Made by a program: the position numbers and the translations under genes
Notes under the pieces: model-generated
Seen by the model: the letters and a program-made list of their open reading frames with translations, nothing else
Database searches by the model: none
What the model was told of the DNA's origin: nothing
NCBI GenBank assembly: GCA_001414485.1
Contig: LLEY01000218.1
Location: 1-64,000, forward strand
From: Calycina herbarum
Lineage: Eukaryota > Ascomycota > Leotiomycetes > Helotiales > Pezizellaceae
Length of the DNA: 64,000 nucleotides
Reading direction: 5' to 3'
Shown here: one piece after another, positions 24,417-35,231 of the stretch
Layout of the letters: each line of letters opens with the position of its first letter
Numbering within the stretch: the first letter of the stretch is position 1

Positions 24417-26035
24417 TCAGCTCTCTGCTGAGAATCTATTCCCCTTCCGCATTCTCTGACCGTAAATGAAAAGCAAAACAGGAATGGGCAAAAGTGCAAT
24501 ACTGACAAACGCCAACACCGCACTGCCCCACCCATATCCCAGTTGCTTGTATAGAGGAGGACCAACCAAGGGGAAGACCGCACCAGATATATTTTTGGTC
24601 ACAACCAGAGCAGCTACCCCCGATGCTGCATAAGACCCGAAGATGTCAACAACGTAAGTAACGCTGGAAACACTCACCGCGATCAATGAGAACCCAATCA
24701 TACCGCTACCAAAAAGTGGAGCAATCCAGAAGACATGAAAGTTTGATGTCCAGCCGTACAAAAACAATCCCGCTGGCATTATGAGACCCCCTAGGATGAC
24801 CAGTGGTAAGCGGTCCTCTGCTCTGTTTTTTAATCCTGTTTTTGCTGCTCGTGTTTTCATGTAGCTGTCGAGCATCCTCTTGCAGAGATATGTACCCATT
24901 GCCATACCGATACCTAGAAATTTTTTAGTCTGTGACTAAGCTACAATGGTGACTAGAAGGAGGAAACTTACCAACTCCGATAAAAGAAAGACCAGCTGAT
25001 TCCGTAGAAAAGTGATACTGTTCTTCAAGCATCGTTGTGAGTGTTGTCAATAACGTATAAAGAGTTCCATATAGGACCGCAGTATAGAGTGAGATAGCGA
25101 GCAATGCCGGCGCCAAAGCAAACATTTTGGTGGGCCTGATTATCGCTTCGATGAATGAGCCGGTTTTCGAGGTGTCCTGGTGATATTTGGACAATAGATT
25201 CTGATTCCCCGTCCTTTTTCTAAGAGCCTTTGTCTTCTTCTCAAGAATTGTGTACTTGTAGGTTTCCTTGAGGAATATTGCAAGACCTAATGTGCAAGCC
25301 CCACTAGCAATGGCAACAATCCAAAAGGTCCATCTCCAGCCCAATCTTGCGGCGGTGTAGCCTCCAACCACGGGACCCAGAACGACGCCGATGAGAGAGG
25401 TGAAAGTCATGACTGCCATTGCACCCCCTCGTTCTTCTTGAATGAAGAGATCGCCGATAATTGCGGGATTGAGTGACGAACTTGCAACAGCAAGACCAGT
25501 GAGAACTCGAAACACAAGGACCATGTCCGCACTGGTGCTCAAAGCACCACCCACGGAGAACAGAGCGAAGAGAAGGCTTGTTGAGAGATAAATCGTGGAT
25601 CTTCCGTATAGTTCCGACAGCGGTGCAATGATCAAGGGACCAGGGACTTCTCCGATTTCCCATGCCGAGACCAAGAGCGTGATGTATTCTGGATTTCTTT
25701 CGTGGAAATATTTTACTATCTGGGGTGACGCCGGTGCGCAGATGATTGTTGCAAGGTTGCTTTTGGAGAGTCAATGAATTAATACGAAAAAGAAGAAGTG
25801 TTTGAACTCACACCATTAATGCCATTAAAGAGACCAGAATCACAATGGTCCATTTGCGGGCGAAAGACCAGTTTTGTGGGTTCAACGGATCCTCAGGACC
25901 GTCAAAGTCCACGATCAAGTGATCGGTCGCATCGTCTTCTGCTTTGAACTCGCCCACTCCCCCTTTCATTCCCATCTTCCCAATTGAGGCGATAGAAATC
26001 GGATGGCTGGCTTTCTCTTTTTCTTCAGGTTCCAT
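24417..26035 (-). CDS. MFS transporter, DHA1 type
   Basis: Three exons, 502 aa: 25812-26035, 24972-25759, 24417-24913, with introns of 52 and 58 nt. The cytosolic N-terminus ends in DPLNPQNWSFARKW, a usual lead-in to span 1 of fungal DHA1 carriers. Motif A-like APLSELYGRSTIYLS and antiporter motif C-like GVVLGPVVGGYTAARLGWRW are present, and about twelve hydrophobic spans can be counted. The first ATG (MEPEEKEK) fits; a GTG codon four triplets upstream is not a plausible start here. It lies next to the GNAT, DUF3328 and repeat-peptide genes, so an export role for a small metabolite or peptide product is possible, but that is inference from position only. Confidence 0.87.
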
Positions 26036-26382
26036 AGTGGGCGACACGGTGAATCAATAGAAATCACATTCGTGAAGTGACAGTGGACAGTGGCAGCTGG
26101 GGACAGTGCTGCCGACTATTGTTGTGTAGCACCAACTTCATTCCTAATTTGGCAAGGTGGGCCTTTCTTGTAACCAACGATCTACTACCACTCGGTCTAA
26201 GCTTTGCCGAAGCTACTAGTCACAATCAGAGAGTGGTCACGATGGAGTCACACAATGCAGCAAAGTTTAACGTTGCTTTGAATAGGCTGAAACGTTAAGT
26301 CACCAGCCAGAGCTAGTTGGAACTTTGCAGTGGTGTAAACCTGCATCTATCGATAGTTACACAAAAGAAGAAGTTGTGCCAT
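26036..26382. other. Intergenic, MFS promoter side
   Basis: It contains the promoter of the MFS gene (minus) and the 3' flank of the acetyltransferase gene. No gene seen. Confidence 0.5.
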
Positions 26383-27294
26383 TTATTTGCCGCGTGCTGC
26401 AATGGCCTCCCAAAGTGTTCCAGATTGTCCCCCTTTGACAGCTCCTCCCTTTGGTCTCCACAGTGCCCAGTACTGAAGAGGTGATGGAAGCAGCTTTTGG
26501 ATCATCTCATGGCGTTCTTTAGTACCATTCTCAGCGTCAACCAAAACCTTCATGAGTGTCGTGAAGCCAAATTTCTCATACAGCTGTCTGCCTGCGTCAG
26601 TCGCTTCGACGAAACACTCCACATCCAATTCCTCAGCCTTCTTGACACCCCATGCTAGCATCAATGAGCCAACTCCCTTTCTTTGATGGTCCTGTCTAAC
26701 ACTGGTGTCATCCATACCTACAAAGCTTTTAGAATCAAGAATTGTTGGAGAATAAGGCTGCAACGTACAGATCATGGGAGTGTTCATCCAGCTTGCCCTA
26801 GGATAGAAGCATTGAGTCAAAATCTCCTCAGAACACTCCCTGCCCTCTTTATCGTCAGCTGGCCAGTGTGGAAGTTGAACTCTTGGTGCTCCTGCAACAG
26901 ATTAGCACATGTCTTTCAGACCTTTTCTGGCCAAGAAAAGAGCCAAACAGGATTGGGAGCACAAAAGGAAGAGCATAGCTCAAGGCTGCATACCATTGGG
27001 AAAAGGAGCCGAAGTGTAAAAGTGCCAGCAGATTGAGCCAACGACATCGCCTGTTGGAACATGCATTACAATTGTCTTGCGGCTTGCAGGGTCACCATCG
27101 TGCGCATCCCATTGTCGTTGTTTGTCGATTGCAATTGTAGCTTCGAGGTCAGCTGGTGACTCGCCGAGGAATGGACCATGGTTGATGCGGATGATTGAAG
27201 TGATCGAGGGATTATTCCATATTTGAAAGCTGAGATCGATGAGAGCGTCGTGTTCTTCCCTAGTAGTAACTTCTTTGAGGAGATAGTCGGCCAT
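26383..27294 (-). CDS. GNAT-family N-acetyltransferase
   Basis: Three exons, 252 aa: 26994-27294, 26769-26891, 26383-26717; intron 1 is 102 nt and intron 2 is 51 nt. GNAT enzymes transfer an acyl group from acetyl-CoA to an amine. The acetyl-CoA binding loop is visible as RQDHQRKGVGSLMLAWGVKKA (Q/RxxGxG/A type) and is followed by the usual GRQLYEKFGF strand near the C-terminus. The first exon holds the N-terminal alpha/beta part with VVGSICWHFY. The start codon at 27294 is the first ATG and gives a normal family length. Substrate cannot be told. It is oriented with the flanking MFS and DUF3328 genes (all minus strand), suggesting one accessory neighbourhood. Confidence 0.85.
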
Positions 27295-27503
27295 TGTGAG
27301 CTAAGACGCGAGCAGGATGGAAAGGTGTTGTTGGTGGTGGAAAGAAAAAGAAAGTTGTTGGGGAAGGAGCCGCTGAGTAGGAGCAATATTTACGTGCTGA
27401 CAAGAACGACAGCTGATTGGTCAAAGTTTATTCACATTCACCCCTAACAGAACCAGCACCTCGCTCCCGCTCCCGCTCCTCCCAGTCAACGATAAAAAAC
27501 CTC

Positions 27504-28476
27504 TCAACTATCAGAACCAGCTATTTTCTCGTCCCCAAGAAATGTAGCCTTATGACCGTGCTTCTCAAAATACTCCTTCGCGACATCATAGTAAGGAGAA
27601 TCTACAGGACAAAATTGATGTCTTTCCAAATTATGGAGGACCGGTTTGTACTCATCCCCTACACGAAAACAGGCACCTTTCTCAGGTGATGTAGCCCACT
27701 TACTAACCTTTTTGATATCTCGACATTGCATGGTTTGTGTATCGCCAATGCCAGCTCGTTGATTCGGGCCGGGCATGGGGGTGTCATCCGCACGGCAAGT
27801 GATATCCTGCCTCAAAGAGTCCAGACAGTGATATACATGCTCTGAGGTCACAATGCTCTCTTTCCCATCTTCGTAGTCCATGAAAGCCCGGCGGAGATTT
27901 TTCTTTTACTCTCGTCAGCTGAGAAATTCTACTTCATGATTGTAGAGAGACTAACCAAGCAATGCAAGGAATGAAATACTTTGGGGAAATAGAGACGTCT
28001 TTCGGTATCCCAAGGAAAGGGATCCGAATCTGGTAAATCGTGCTCTGCAATGTACTCCGGGGATAGCGCAATGACCTGAGCATCAACATTGATGTTTTCC
28101 CAAAGCTCATTTGCCAAAGTTTTGTTATCCCCCCAGTAATCATTGTGAAAATCGTAGGTGGTGGGGACATTTGAGGGAAGACCGGCTGAATGAGTTAGTA
28201 CCATAGCTTAAAATAGGTTGAGGGGGACTGCTCACAATATCTTGATATTCCCATCGTCACTTGTTTCGCGAGAAGTTTGGTTTCCCAGTAAAGAATCCCA
28301 TTTTGGACAAGAGAAGTTAACAAGACAAAGAGAAATATGATGTTTATCTTCCAACCTGCTCCGTACCGTGGTCTGGATTGATTCGTGTAGAGGGTTTCCT
28401 GGTCTTCGCAGAGCTTCGTGTCTTTGACTTCGTCGGAATGCCGATCGTCTTGAGGAAGACCCTCGTATTTCGCCAT
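27504..28476 (-). CDS. UstYa-type DUF3328 protein
   Basis: Three exons, 289 aa: 28236-28476, 27956-28185, 27504-27902, with introns of 50 and 53 nt. A cytosolic tail of about 45 residues is followed by one membrane span (INIIFLFVLLTSLVQNGIL), the topology of this family. Both diagnostic HxxHC motifs are intact: HSLHC just before intron 2, and HVYHCLDSLRQDI in exon 3. Characterised relatives such as UstYa/UstYb in ustiloxin biosynthesis and those in cyclochlorotine and phomopsin clusters carry out oxidative cyclisation or chlorination of peptides. The gene is divergent from a small secreted repeat-protein gene 590 bp away, the arrangement expected for a modifying enzyme and its precursor peptide. 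The second DUF3328 paralogue and the tyrosinase-like enzyme often seen in such clusters are not in this window. Confidence 0.9.
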
Positions 28477-29066
28477 CGTTGATCAGAGTGTATCTGGAGA
28501 AGCTATCAGTGAATATGAAGCTCTTGTGGACTTTGTTTCGTAACGAGTATTTTAGAAAACTTCATGGGCGGATCTCGAAGCAACCCGGTGGCTGTAACTT
28601 TACACTACAGAATTCAACACAACCCCGCAACCTTTCTTCACGAAAATGTGACATGCTTCACAATCTCTACATTCCACAAACGAGACAAACGTGGCATTCA
28701 GTTCTAGCGGTGTGCATGGCTCGTGCTTCTCAATTATCATGATTCGTGATATTATTCGCCATTCGTGTAGCAGTGTTGCAAAGTGTCAGCAGAGAAGCTG
28801 TCCAACAGCTGTGTACGTACACCTTACGGATACCCGCTGGGAAAGGGATTGAGGGGTTTTCAGAAGAACGTTGTAGAGGCTCACTTCGCATGAAAAGAAC
28901 CACGTAGCATGTGGAATCAAAGTATGCATTGAGTTTGTTCTCGAGGATAAACTAAGTGCTCAAATATATTCGCCCCGAACTCCGCTTCCAAAATCCCCTC
29001 GCTATTTGCAACACTTGAACACCAGAGGATTTTGAAATCCTCCCCCAAAATTCCCCATAAGTCGAA
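28477..29066. promoter_or_regulatory. Shared divergent promoter, DUF3328 / repeat peptide 1
   Basis: This 590-bp gap separates two divergent start codons, so both promoters must be here. No known operator was recognised. A co-expression test of the two genes would be informative. Confidence 0.45.
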
Positions 29067-29565
29067 ATGCATCTTCTCGCCGTCGCGATTGTCTTGGCCC
29101 TCGGCACATCCAGTCTAGGTTTTCCTCTCGTAGCCAATAGTAAGGAAATCCCGTTTTGAAAATAAAAGTATCACTGGTGAGCTCTCGGAACTCACTTTGT
29201 TAGTCACAGGAATCGCCCCAAGAATCGACATCGAAGTTCTGGATCCTCCAACAATTGGCCTGGTCGCCGATATTGAAAGACGAAGTGTCCCAAATACCGA
29301 TATCGAGATTCCTGATCCTGTATCAGTCGCTCGTGTCACTGATTTTGAGGAACGAAGTGTCCCAAATACCGATATCGAGATTCCTGATCCTGTATCAATT
29401 ACCAGGCTCACCGATTTTGAGGAACGAAATGCCCCAAATACCAATATCGAAACTCCTGATCCTGCATCAATTACCAGGCTCACCGATTTTGACAAGCGAG
29501 CTGCAGATATCGAAATGGATGATCCAGCCTGCCTCACGTGCCAAAGTACCGAGCCTCAACTCTAG
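29067..29565 (+). CDS. Small secreted tandem-repeat protein 1 (candidate peptide precursor)
   Basis: Two exons, 142 aa: 29067-29139 and 29210-29565, with one 70-nt intron right after the signal peptide. Residues 1-18 are a clear secretion signal (MHLLAVAIVLALGTSSLG). The mature part consists of 24-residue repeats with the core PNTDIEIPDP: three full units encoded at 29281-29352, 29353-29424 and 29425-29496, a degenerate unit before them and a partial one after. Units start after ERR, EER, EER and DKR, so two of the four junctions are dibasic sites of the kind cut by kexin. The C-terminal tail has two cysteines (ACLTC). The protein is acidic. I do not recognise it. A RiPP precursor acted on by the neighbouring DUF3328 protein is one reading; a secreted structural or effector-like repeat protein is another. 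No Tyr or Trp occurs in the repeats, unlike ustiloxin-type cores. Confidence 0.7.
29281..29496 (+). repeat. Three 72-bp in-frame tandem repeats
   Basis: The units are 29281-29352, 29353-29424 and 29425-29496. Units 1 and 2 are identical over their first 45 bp; unit 3 has several substitutions but shares its second half with unit 2, which points to recent duplication or gene conversion within the array. Confidence 0.9.
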
Positions 29566-30344
29566 GGGCGCACCAATTTGACGAGTGAGTCCAACTTCGC
29601 CCTTTGTAACTCCTGTCTTACAGACGTAGATTGCGAGGTGGTCGATTCAACATCGTCTTACAGAGTTCTGTGTCGGAAATTGTGGGATTCGCAACATGGC
29701 CATGAGAGAAGAACTTGATGAAATTGTAACGAATTTCCTGATACAATGTTTCCAAATCTGTTGTTTTGCGCGTTACGTTGCCTTTTCCAGGACAAATGAG
29801 AAGAGATCCTTTGAAATCATACTTTTATTACTGTAACCATGCTGTTGTTCCCTCACTGTTTCACCAGATTTGTTGCAATACCATCCAAAAGGGAGAGATA
29901 CCAAGGTGACACAAGTCTGCCTTGCTGTGTTTGTGCGACGCAACGTTTCACACAATTTTCTTCGTACATTTTTTGACACCGCCGGGTAGAAGCATGCTAG
30001 CGGTGTGCTTATCTTGCAGATGCCCAAATGATCATACTCTTACTCGCCAGTCGTGTTGCGGGCACCACTTTGGCCTAGAAGCAGTCCAATAACAACCTAG
30101 ATTTGAATTTTGGATGGTGTTGACAGAGACCATGAGACCCCAAACAAGAGATACAAGACGCTTAACATGTATTAGAGCCGATTGCATCTATCCAGTGTAT
30201 CAGGTACAGAATTGAGCAATTTTCAGGATATAAGGCGTATTTTGTTTATACAATCCTCCAAGCAATCTCCAAATACTCCAATATTTTCACTCTATAGTTA
30301 TCTCTAAATCCAAGAAACTCTTCTCACCACCTTTCCAAGTCAAA
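29566..30344. other. Spacer between the two repeat-peptide genes
   Basis: No complete gene. The block AGGTGGTCGATTCAACATCG at 29636-29655 (extended to 29657) recurs downstream of the second peptide gene at 30839, showing that the duplicated unit included the 3' flank. Confidence 0.6.
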
Positions 30345-30735
30345 ATGCACCTTTGCATAATGTTTACTGCGGCAATGGGCATCGTCACTTATGCCCTTCC
30401 TCTAGGTCTTTCTCTCGGAGCTAATAGTACGTGAGCTTTTATTTAGACTACATAAGTAGTATTAATGTTAAGTTTTCAGAACCTACCCTCCTCTTGGACA
30501 CAAGAAGCCGACCAAATACCGAAAACGAAATTCCTGATCCTGCTACGATCGGGTTGATGGATCCACCACCACCTGGGGATGGCCATCTTGTTGGAGCTTA
30601 CAGTAAGACAGTTTCTATTTAGACTATATATGCAGTATTAATGTCAAAACTTCAGAACCTACCACCTTGAATCCAAGAAGCCGACCAAATATCGATAACG
30701 AAATTCCCGATCCTCCTTTAATCGGAATGGTTTGA
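30345..30735 (+). CDS. Small secreted repeat protein 2 (paralogue)
   Basis: Three exons, 94 aa: 30345-30426, 30480-30602, 30656-30735. Like the protein encoded at 29067 it starts MHL, has a signal peptide (to about residue 17), an intron at the same place after the leader (codon for Asn, phase 1) and units with the core RSRPNTENEIPDP or RSRPNIDNEIPDP. Each unit sits on its own exon. Both introns are exactly 53 nt and similar in sequence, so the second exon-intron unit arose by a 176-bp internal duplication. Between the units is a Pro/Gly-rich segment (MDPPPPGDGHLVGAY). The unit starts are RxR instead of KR or RR. Function is unknown; the conserved PNxxxEIPDP core in two genes suggests selection on that peptide. 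Confidence 0.65.
30427..30655 (+). repeat. Duplicated exon-intron unit (period 176 bp)
   Basis: Introns 30427-30479 and 30603-30655 are both 53 nt, share TATTTAGACTA and GTATTAATGT, and are each followed by an exon beginning AACCTACC with the PNxxNEIPDP code. Confidence 0.85.
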
Positions 30736-31911
30736 ATTAATTGATAGGTACTTTTGAGTGAGTCCTAATCCACCATTCGAATCCCAGGGCCTAACTGCAC
30801 CTCTGCCGACAAGAACTAACCTTTCACATTAGAATGGGAGGTGGTCGATTCAACATCGTCAAGCAAAGTTTCGTTTGTGAAATAGATAGGGGGATGCACA
30901 ATATGCTCAGTTCATAATCAGAGAGTCTTGAGTACCTGGAGGATGGATTTATTATGCTTTTCTATTGACAATGCTTTGGGAATCCTTCTTTTGCACTGTT
31001 ACCTTGCTCATTGCCTCGATCTCTCCATCCAGAAAACTTCATGTACTGTAGTTCTATCGAATCCTAAACTCGAAATTACGAAATGTCAGATCGTGCTTAG
31101 ATTGCGCAATTTCACTAGCTCGGTCAAATTGCGGTTACACTGGTATCTCCGTGCTCCCAAAAACTACACTGTGTCGTATTTCTGCTAACGCAAACTTATC
31201 ATTCCGATAAACATTACCATACAGTCATCTCCCAGATATTGGAGTTGTTAGGCTAGGCTATTTGAAGGATTGCTGACTGTGAATTTCTGTGTGTGTGGAA
31301 AATCCTTGGGAGACTGCTCAGGGGTTACTCGCTAAATACTTTGCAGCTCTAGTGTTCAAACCGAAGTGATGAACGACACCTTATGTTCTTGATACTGACT
31401 AGGGGTTTTGTTTACCAAAGTTGGGATTGCTTCGAAAAACAGCCTAAGATCTTGCAGTTTTACTTATTTGCAATGACAAAAGATTGACTTGTTTAAATAT
31501 CAAAAGGCCGAGAAACTCGAGGGAAAGCGTGATACTCATAACTAATGTTCCATGACTAGTTCCACATGTCAGAAGATTGCACTACAGTTATGAAAAAGAT
31601 ACGGAAAGGAATGGGTGGCTGACTCTTCGATGATCTCACGACAGGTATATTGAGTGGCACGGCATCAATCCTCCGTTGAATCTTTGGTGCTGCATGAACT
31701 TTCATAGCTCTGCTTTGGTGCAACCTTGAGATGACATCTACCGAGACACTACTTATTCTCTGCAGAGTTCACGGCTTTCAGTTATCCATACAAATTGCAG
31801 TACTCGTACATATTAAAGATCTTTGCTAGGGTTGTTCCGCCATTTTCTGGGTAACCCCACGTTTCTCGTTCAGTTTCTACGGGAACTTTTCGCTTTTGTC
31901 TCGTTTTCGCC
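30736..31911. other. Intergenic
   Basis: The segment 30839-30860 repeats 29636-29657. Apart from that no gene is supported; small open frames near 30928-31188 lack recognisable content. Confidence 0.5.
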
Positions 31912-33232
31912 ATGGATACGCAACCATCACCACAAGCCTCTTATGCCAGTATTCTCCAGATTGTTACTTGGTTTCTCATGGTGGTTTCGGGTTTTGCATT
32001 TCTCGCCCGCATATCAACAAAATGGGCCATGACAAAAGCACTAAATGGTGACGATGTCGCATCTGTAGCATCATTGGTTAGTCATCAGGCCGCAAATTTA
32101 CAGCCAAAGGAACGGATACTGACTATTTCAAGATTCTAAATTTCGGGGCAGGCGCGAGTGTCTCAGTTTTAGCTGTCAATGGCTTGGGAGAGGACCGAAC
32201 TACACTAAGCGAGTTTAAGTTCTTGGTTTTTCAAAAAGTACTCTATTCGCCCGCCAGCCCTGAATATTCAGCTAATTGATACAGAGCTTATACGCGTTAC
32301 AACTTCTTTACATAGCGACTCTTTGCTTCGCCAAACTCTCAGTCATTCTGTTGATCCGGATGATTTCACCGAGAAAATCACATCAGCAGTTTGGCTTGGC
32401 CATTGGGATTTTCATCGCTGCGTGGGGTTTTGTGTCACTAATGGCGGCATCTTTTCCTTGCGCCACACTAGCAGCGTGGGAAGCAGAAAGTAAAAGCTGC
32501 TACGATAAGGTGAGGTAAATTTTTGGAAATTCTTCGTAGACTAATTGAAGACAGGCAATGTTTTGGCACGCTGTCGGAGGAATCAATATATTCACGGACA
32601 TTTGCCTGGTTGCTTTGCCGCTGCTGATTGTTTACCGTCTCAATACGAATCTGAAAAAGAAGATAATTGTGATTGGTTGTTTTGGTTGCAGAAGCTTGTG
32701 AGTATGCTATTCAAACTCCCCCCAAAAATATTCTAATGATTACAACAGTGATATCGTGGCCACAGCTTGTCAACTGGTCTATACAAACGAATTGCAATCT
32801 TCAAACGTCACTTCTGATATATTTCCATGGATATTGTGCGCTCAAATTGTTCAAACTATCAGCATCATCACATCCTGTATTCCGTATCTTCGGCCTTTAC
32901 TTGATGCCTTTCCATCTGGCATGATGGTAAACGACGACCTTAATCGCCATGGGACATCCTCAAATTATCTTAACGGTTACACCAAAAGATCCGACCACAA
33001 TTACGTTTTGCGTGAGATGAACAGCATCTCGAAGGGGGAAAACTCACAATCTACCACGCGGTTAGCATTTCATCCTTCAAGCGAGCACAATATGCCAGAT
33101 CTTACGGGTCGTGGAGTCCAAAACACCTCACATATTGTTTCGGATCAGGCTTTGTTCAAGAATGGTCCAGGTATTGAAGCAACGACAACAATTGAGACGT
33201 GGAATGAAAGGTCACCTGCTGGAACTTCTTGA
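31912..33232 (+). CDS. Fungal rhodopsin-domain 7TM protein (PTH11/SAT4-like)
   Basis: Five exons, 373 aa: 31912-32076, 32133-32237, 32285-32509, 32555-32697, 32749-33232. Seven hydrophobic spans can be counted, starting with LQIVTWFLMVVSGFAFLARI. Typical marks of the fungal rhodopsin domain are visible: LYALQLLYIATLCFAKLSVILL in the third span region, FWHAVGGINIFTDICLVALPLLIVYRL, and FGCRSLDIVATACQLVYT. The C-terminal cytosolic tail of about 110 residues is Ser/Asn-rich. No N-terminal CFEM domain is present. The family is believed to include surface receptors, but ligands are unknown. All four introns have canonical ends and keep frame. The next gene, transcribed toward it, ends only 112 bp away. 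Confidence 0.82.
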
Positions 33233-33343
33233 GAATACTCTAGCTATGGAAGTAATGTACTATAACAACACTCGAGTAGAACTTCAATCGCAAGATTTCA
33301 TCAATCATAACTGTAAGGATGAATACGGAGAGTGGAATGGGTC

Positions 33344-35231
33344 CTACCGAGAGCTCGATATTCTATGCTTTAATCTGTCGACAGTTTCGTACAACTGTCG
33401 TCTCTTGCTTTTGATGTCAGGGTTCTGAAGGACAGTTACCCCCAAAGGAGAGCAAGCGACCCGTTTCGCGTCCGATAACTTAGCTATAATACAAGTTAGA
33501 AATCTCCCAAAATAAGTGTTTGGCAAGATATACGTGCCATGTAACAGACCCTGCAACTTCACTTGGATCTGCGGAAGTGGAATCGAACGATCCGCTAACA
33601 TAGCAGCTAAATACTTCAAAGGCTTGGAATAAAAGAGCCCCTGTTCTGGAAGTGGAAGGTCAAAAAGACAAAGTTCGCATACCCAGCTATGAATCGTGTT
33701 AAATCTCCCGAGAAGCTCAACGGCAACCTTTGACTCGTCTGCAGATCCTTCATATTTCGCTTTGTACCGGAAATCCTCCCAATCGGGGTCAAATTCATCC
33801 ACCTGTCGCTCCGCGTGTACTTTTAAACCCATGGTGTAGCAGTAATATTCTGCCAACTCTGTTTGATATTTTCGGTAGTCCAACACCTCGTTTAAAATAT
33901 ACAATTCGGAAAGTTCGAAGTCAGCTCCTTCAATCAGGTCGCGGAAAAGGGGATGGCAGCTGGTGTTGCCACCAAGATTGTTGGGGCCCGGATTCAATGC
34001 CATATATCTCGCAGCTTTGAATCTAACAATATTGTTCAGAGCTTGGGGACTTCTGGACATGGAGCCCGTCCCTAGACAAGCAGTCTGGGGACTACCGGGT
34101 GGATAAAGGATCTGCGAATGCAGAGCTTCTGGTAGGCTTTCCCACCTCGTCCGATAATCAGAGAGTGGAAGTCCAGTCCTCTTCCCCCAAAATTGGGCCC
34201 AAAGGTCGTCTTGTATAGCGCAGGAAAACTCATGCTTTTGCCAAATTGAAGGTTGTAGTCTTTTGCATTCTTCGACTATTCCTTGCGTCAAGGCGACCAT
34301 CGTAGAAGACTCTGTTCCCTCATCATTTTTGACGAGTTTTTCGGTAGAGGAATTCTCTGACACCGCGACGATGGAATTGAGTAAGCAGGTCGCGAAGACA
34401 CTGCCACCCGCTTGCCGTCCGGCGGTCTGGATTTCTGGCCAGGAAAGACTCTCTTTTTTGATTCCCGCTGCTGTGAGAATGGTGTAGTTGAACTTTGGTT
34501 TCAAATCGAAATGTTGATTTTTGTTCGGCTTCATGACCCAGCCACCCGAGTAACAGGACGTGAGGATCAGAGTCGTTTGAACTGCCTTTTGTAACACAGA
34601 AGCGAGATGGTCCTCACTCATTAGCCAGGAGCCTCCTAGACCGCAACCCATAAATACTGAAGAATTTCCAAATAATCCGTGCCCAAAAATCAGCACCAGA
34701 ACTGGCTGCTTGTTTTGAGCAGCTGCCTGAACCTCGGACCTTAGCGTTGAAAGAAATCTCTCAAGGAGATCTTTTCCGTTAAACTTGCGAAAGCCCTCCT
34801 TCATTTCATCTTTTGGGAGAAGTGTCTTATCCATGACTACTTTCCGATCCCCTTTTATTCCTGTTGGGGGGGCCATGGACATAACGGGTGTGTTTCTGAA
34901 CAAGCTCGCTGGGCGTGCAGCATGAAAGCCACAGCTGATCGGGTAACTCAGCTGTCTGTATATCAGTATTAATGGAAGGGAAAATATGGAACTTGGACAT
35001 ACGTCGGTCGCGGAACATCTGGTAGAACAAGAAAAAATCAGAAAAAAACCATCCATCCTTGTGCGGGGCCGCAACATTCTCTGGTATGCCGCAGACGGCA
35101 ACAATTCTGGTATTCTTCTGAACGTCTGGCGGACACTTTGTGGCGAATTCGACGCCCTGAATCCCTCCGTAAGGACCTGTATCTCTGCCGTATCCTCCAT
35201 AGGAAACGGGCTGCGCCGAGTTTGATGACAT
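33344..35231 (-). pseudogene. Caspase-like (clan CD) protein, frameshifted
   Basis: The N-terminal part starts at 35231 (MSSNSAQPVSYGG) and runs through KDGWFFSDFFLFYQMF, probably a 51-nt intron, then QLWLSCCTPSELV. Reading then has to change frame at a run of seven Gs (34866-34872 on the plus strand; seven Cs in the coding sense); removing one base would join it to KGDRKVVMDKTLLP and the long frame ending at 33344. The downstream part shows a caspase-like dyad: His in LVLIFGHGLFG and Cys in ILTSCYSGGW. This fold occurs in metacaspase- and C13-like peptidases. The C-terminal 350 residues have no motif that I recognise. Apart from the homopolymer the frame is open, so the break may be recent, or an assembly error. 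If real it separates the leader from the catalytic domain. Confidence 0.65.
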
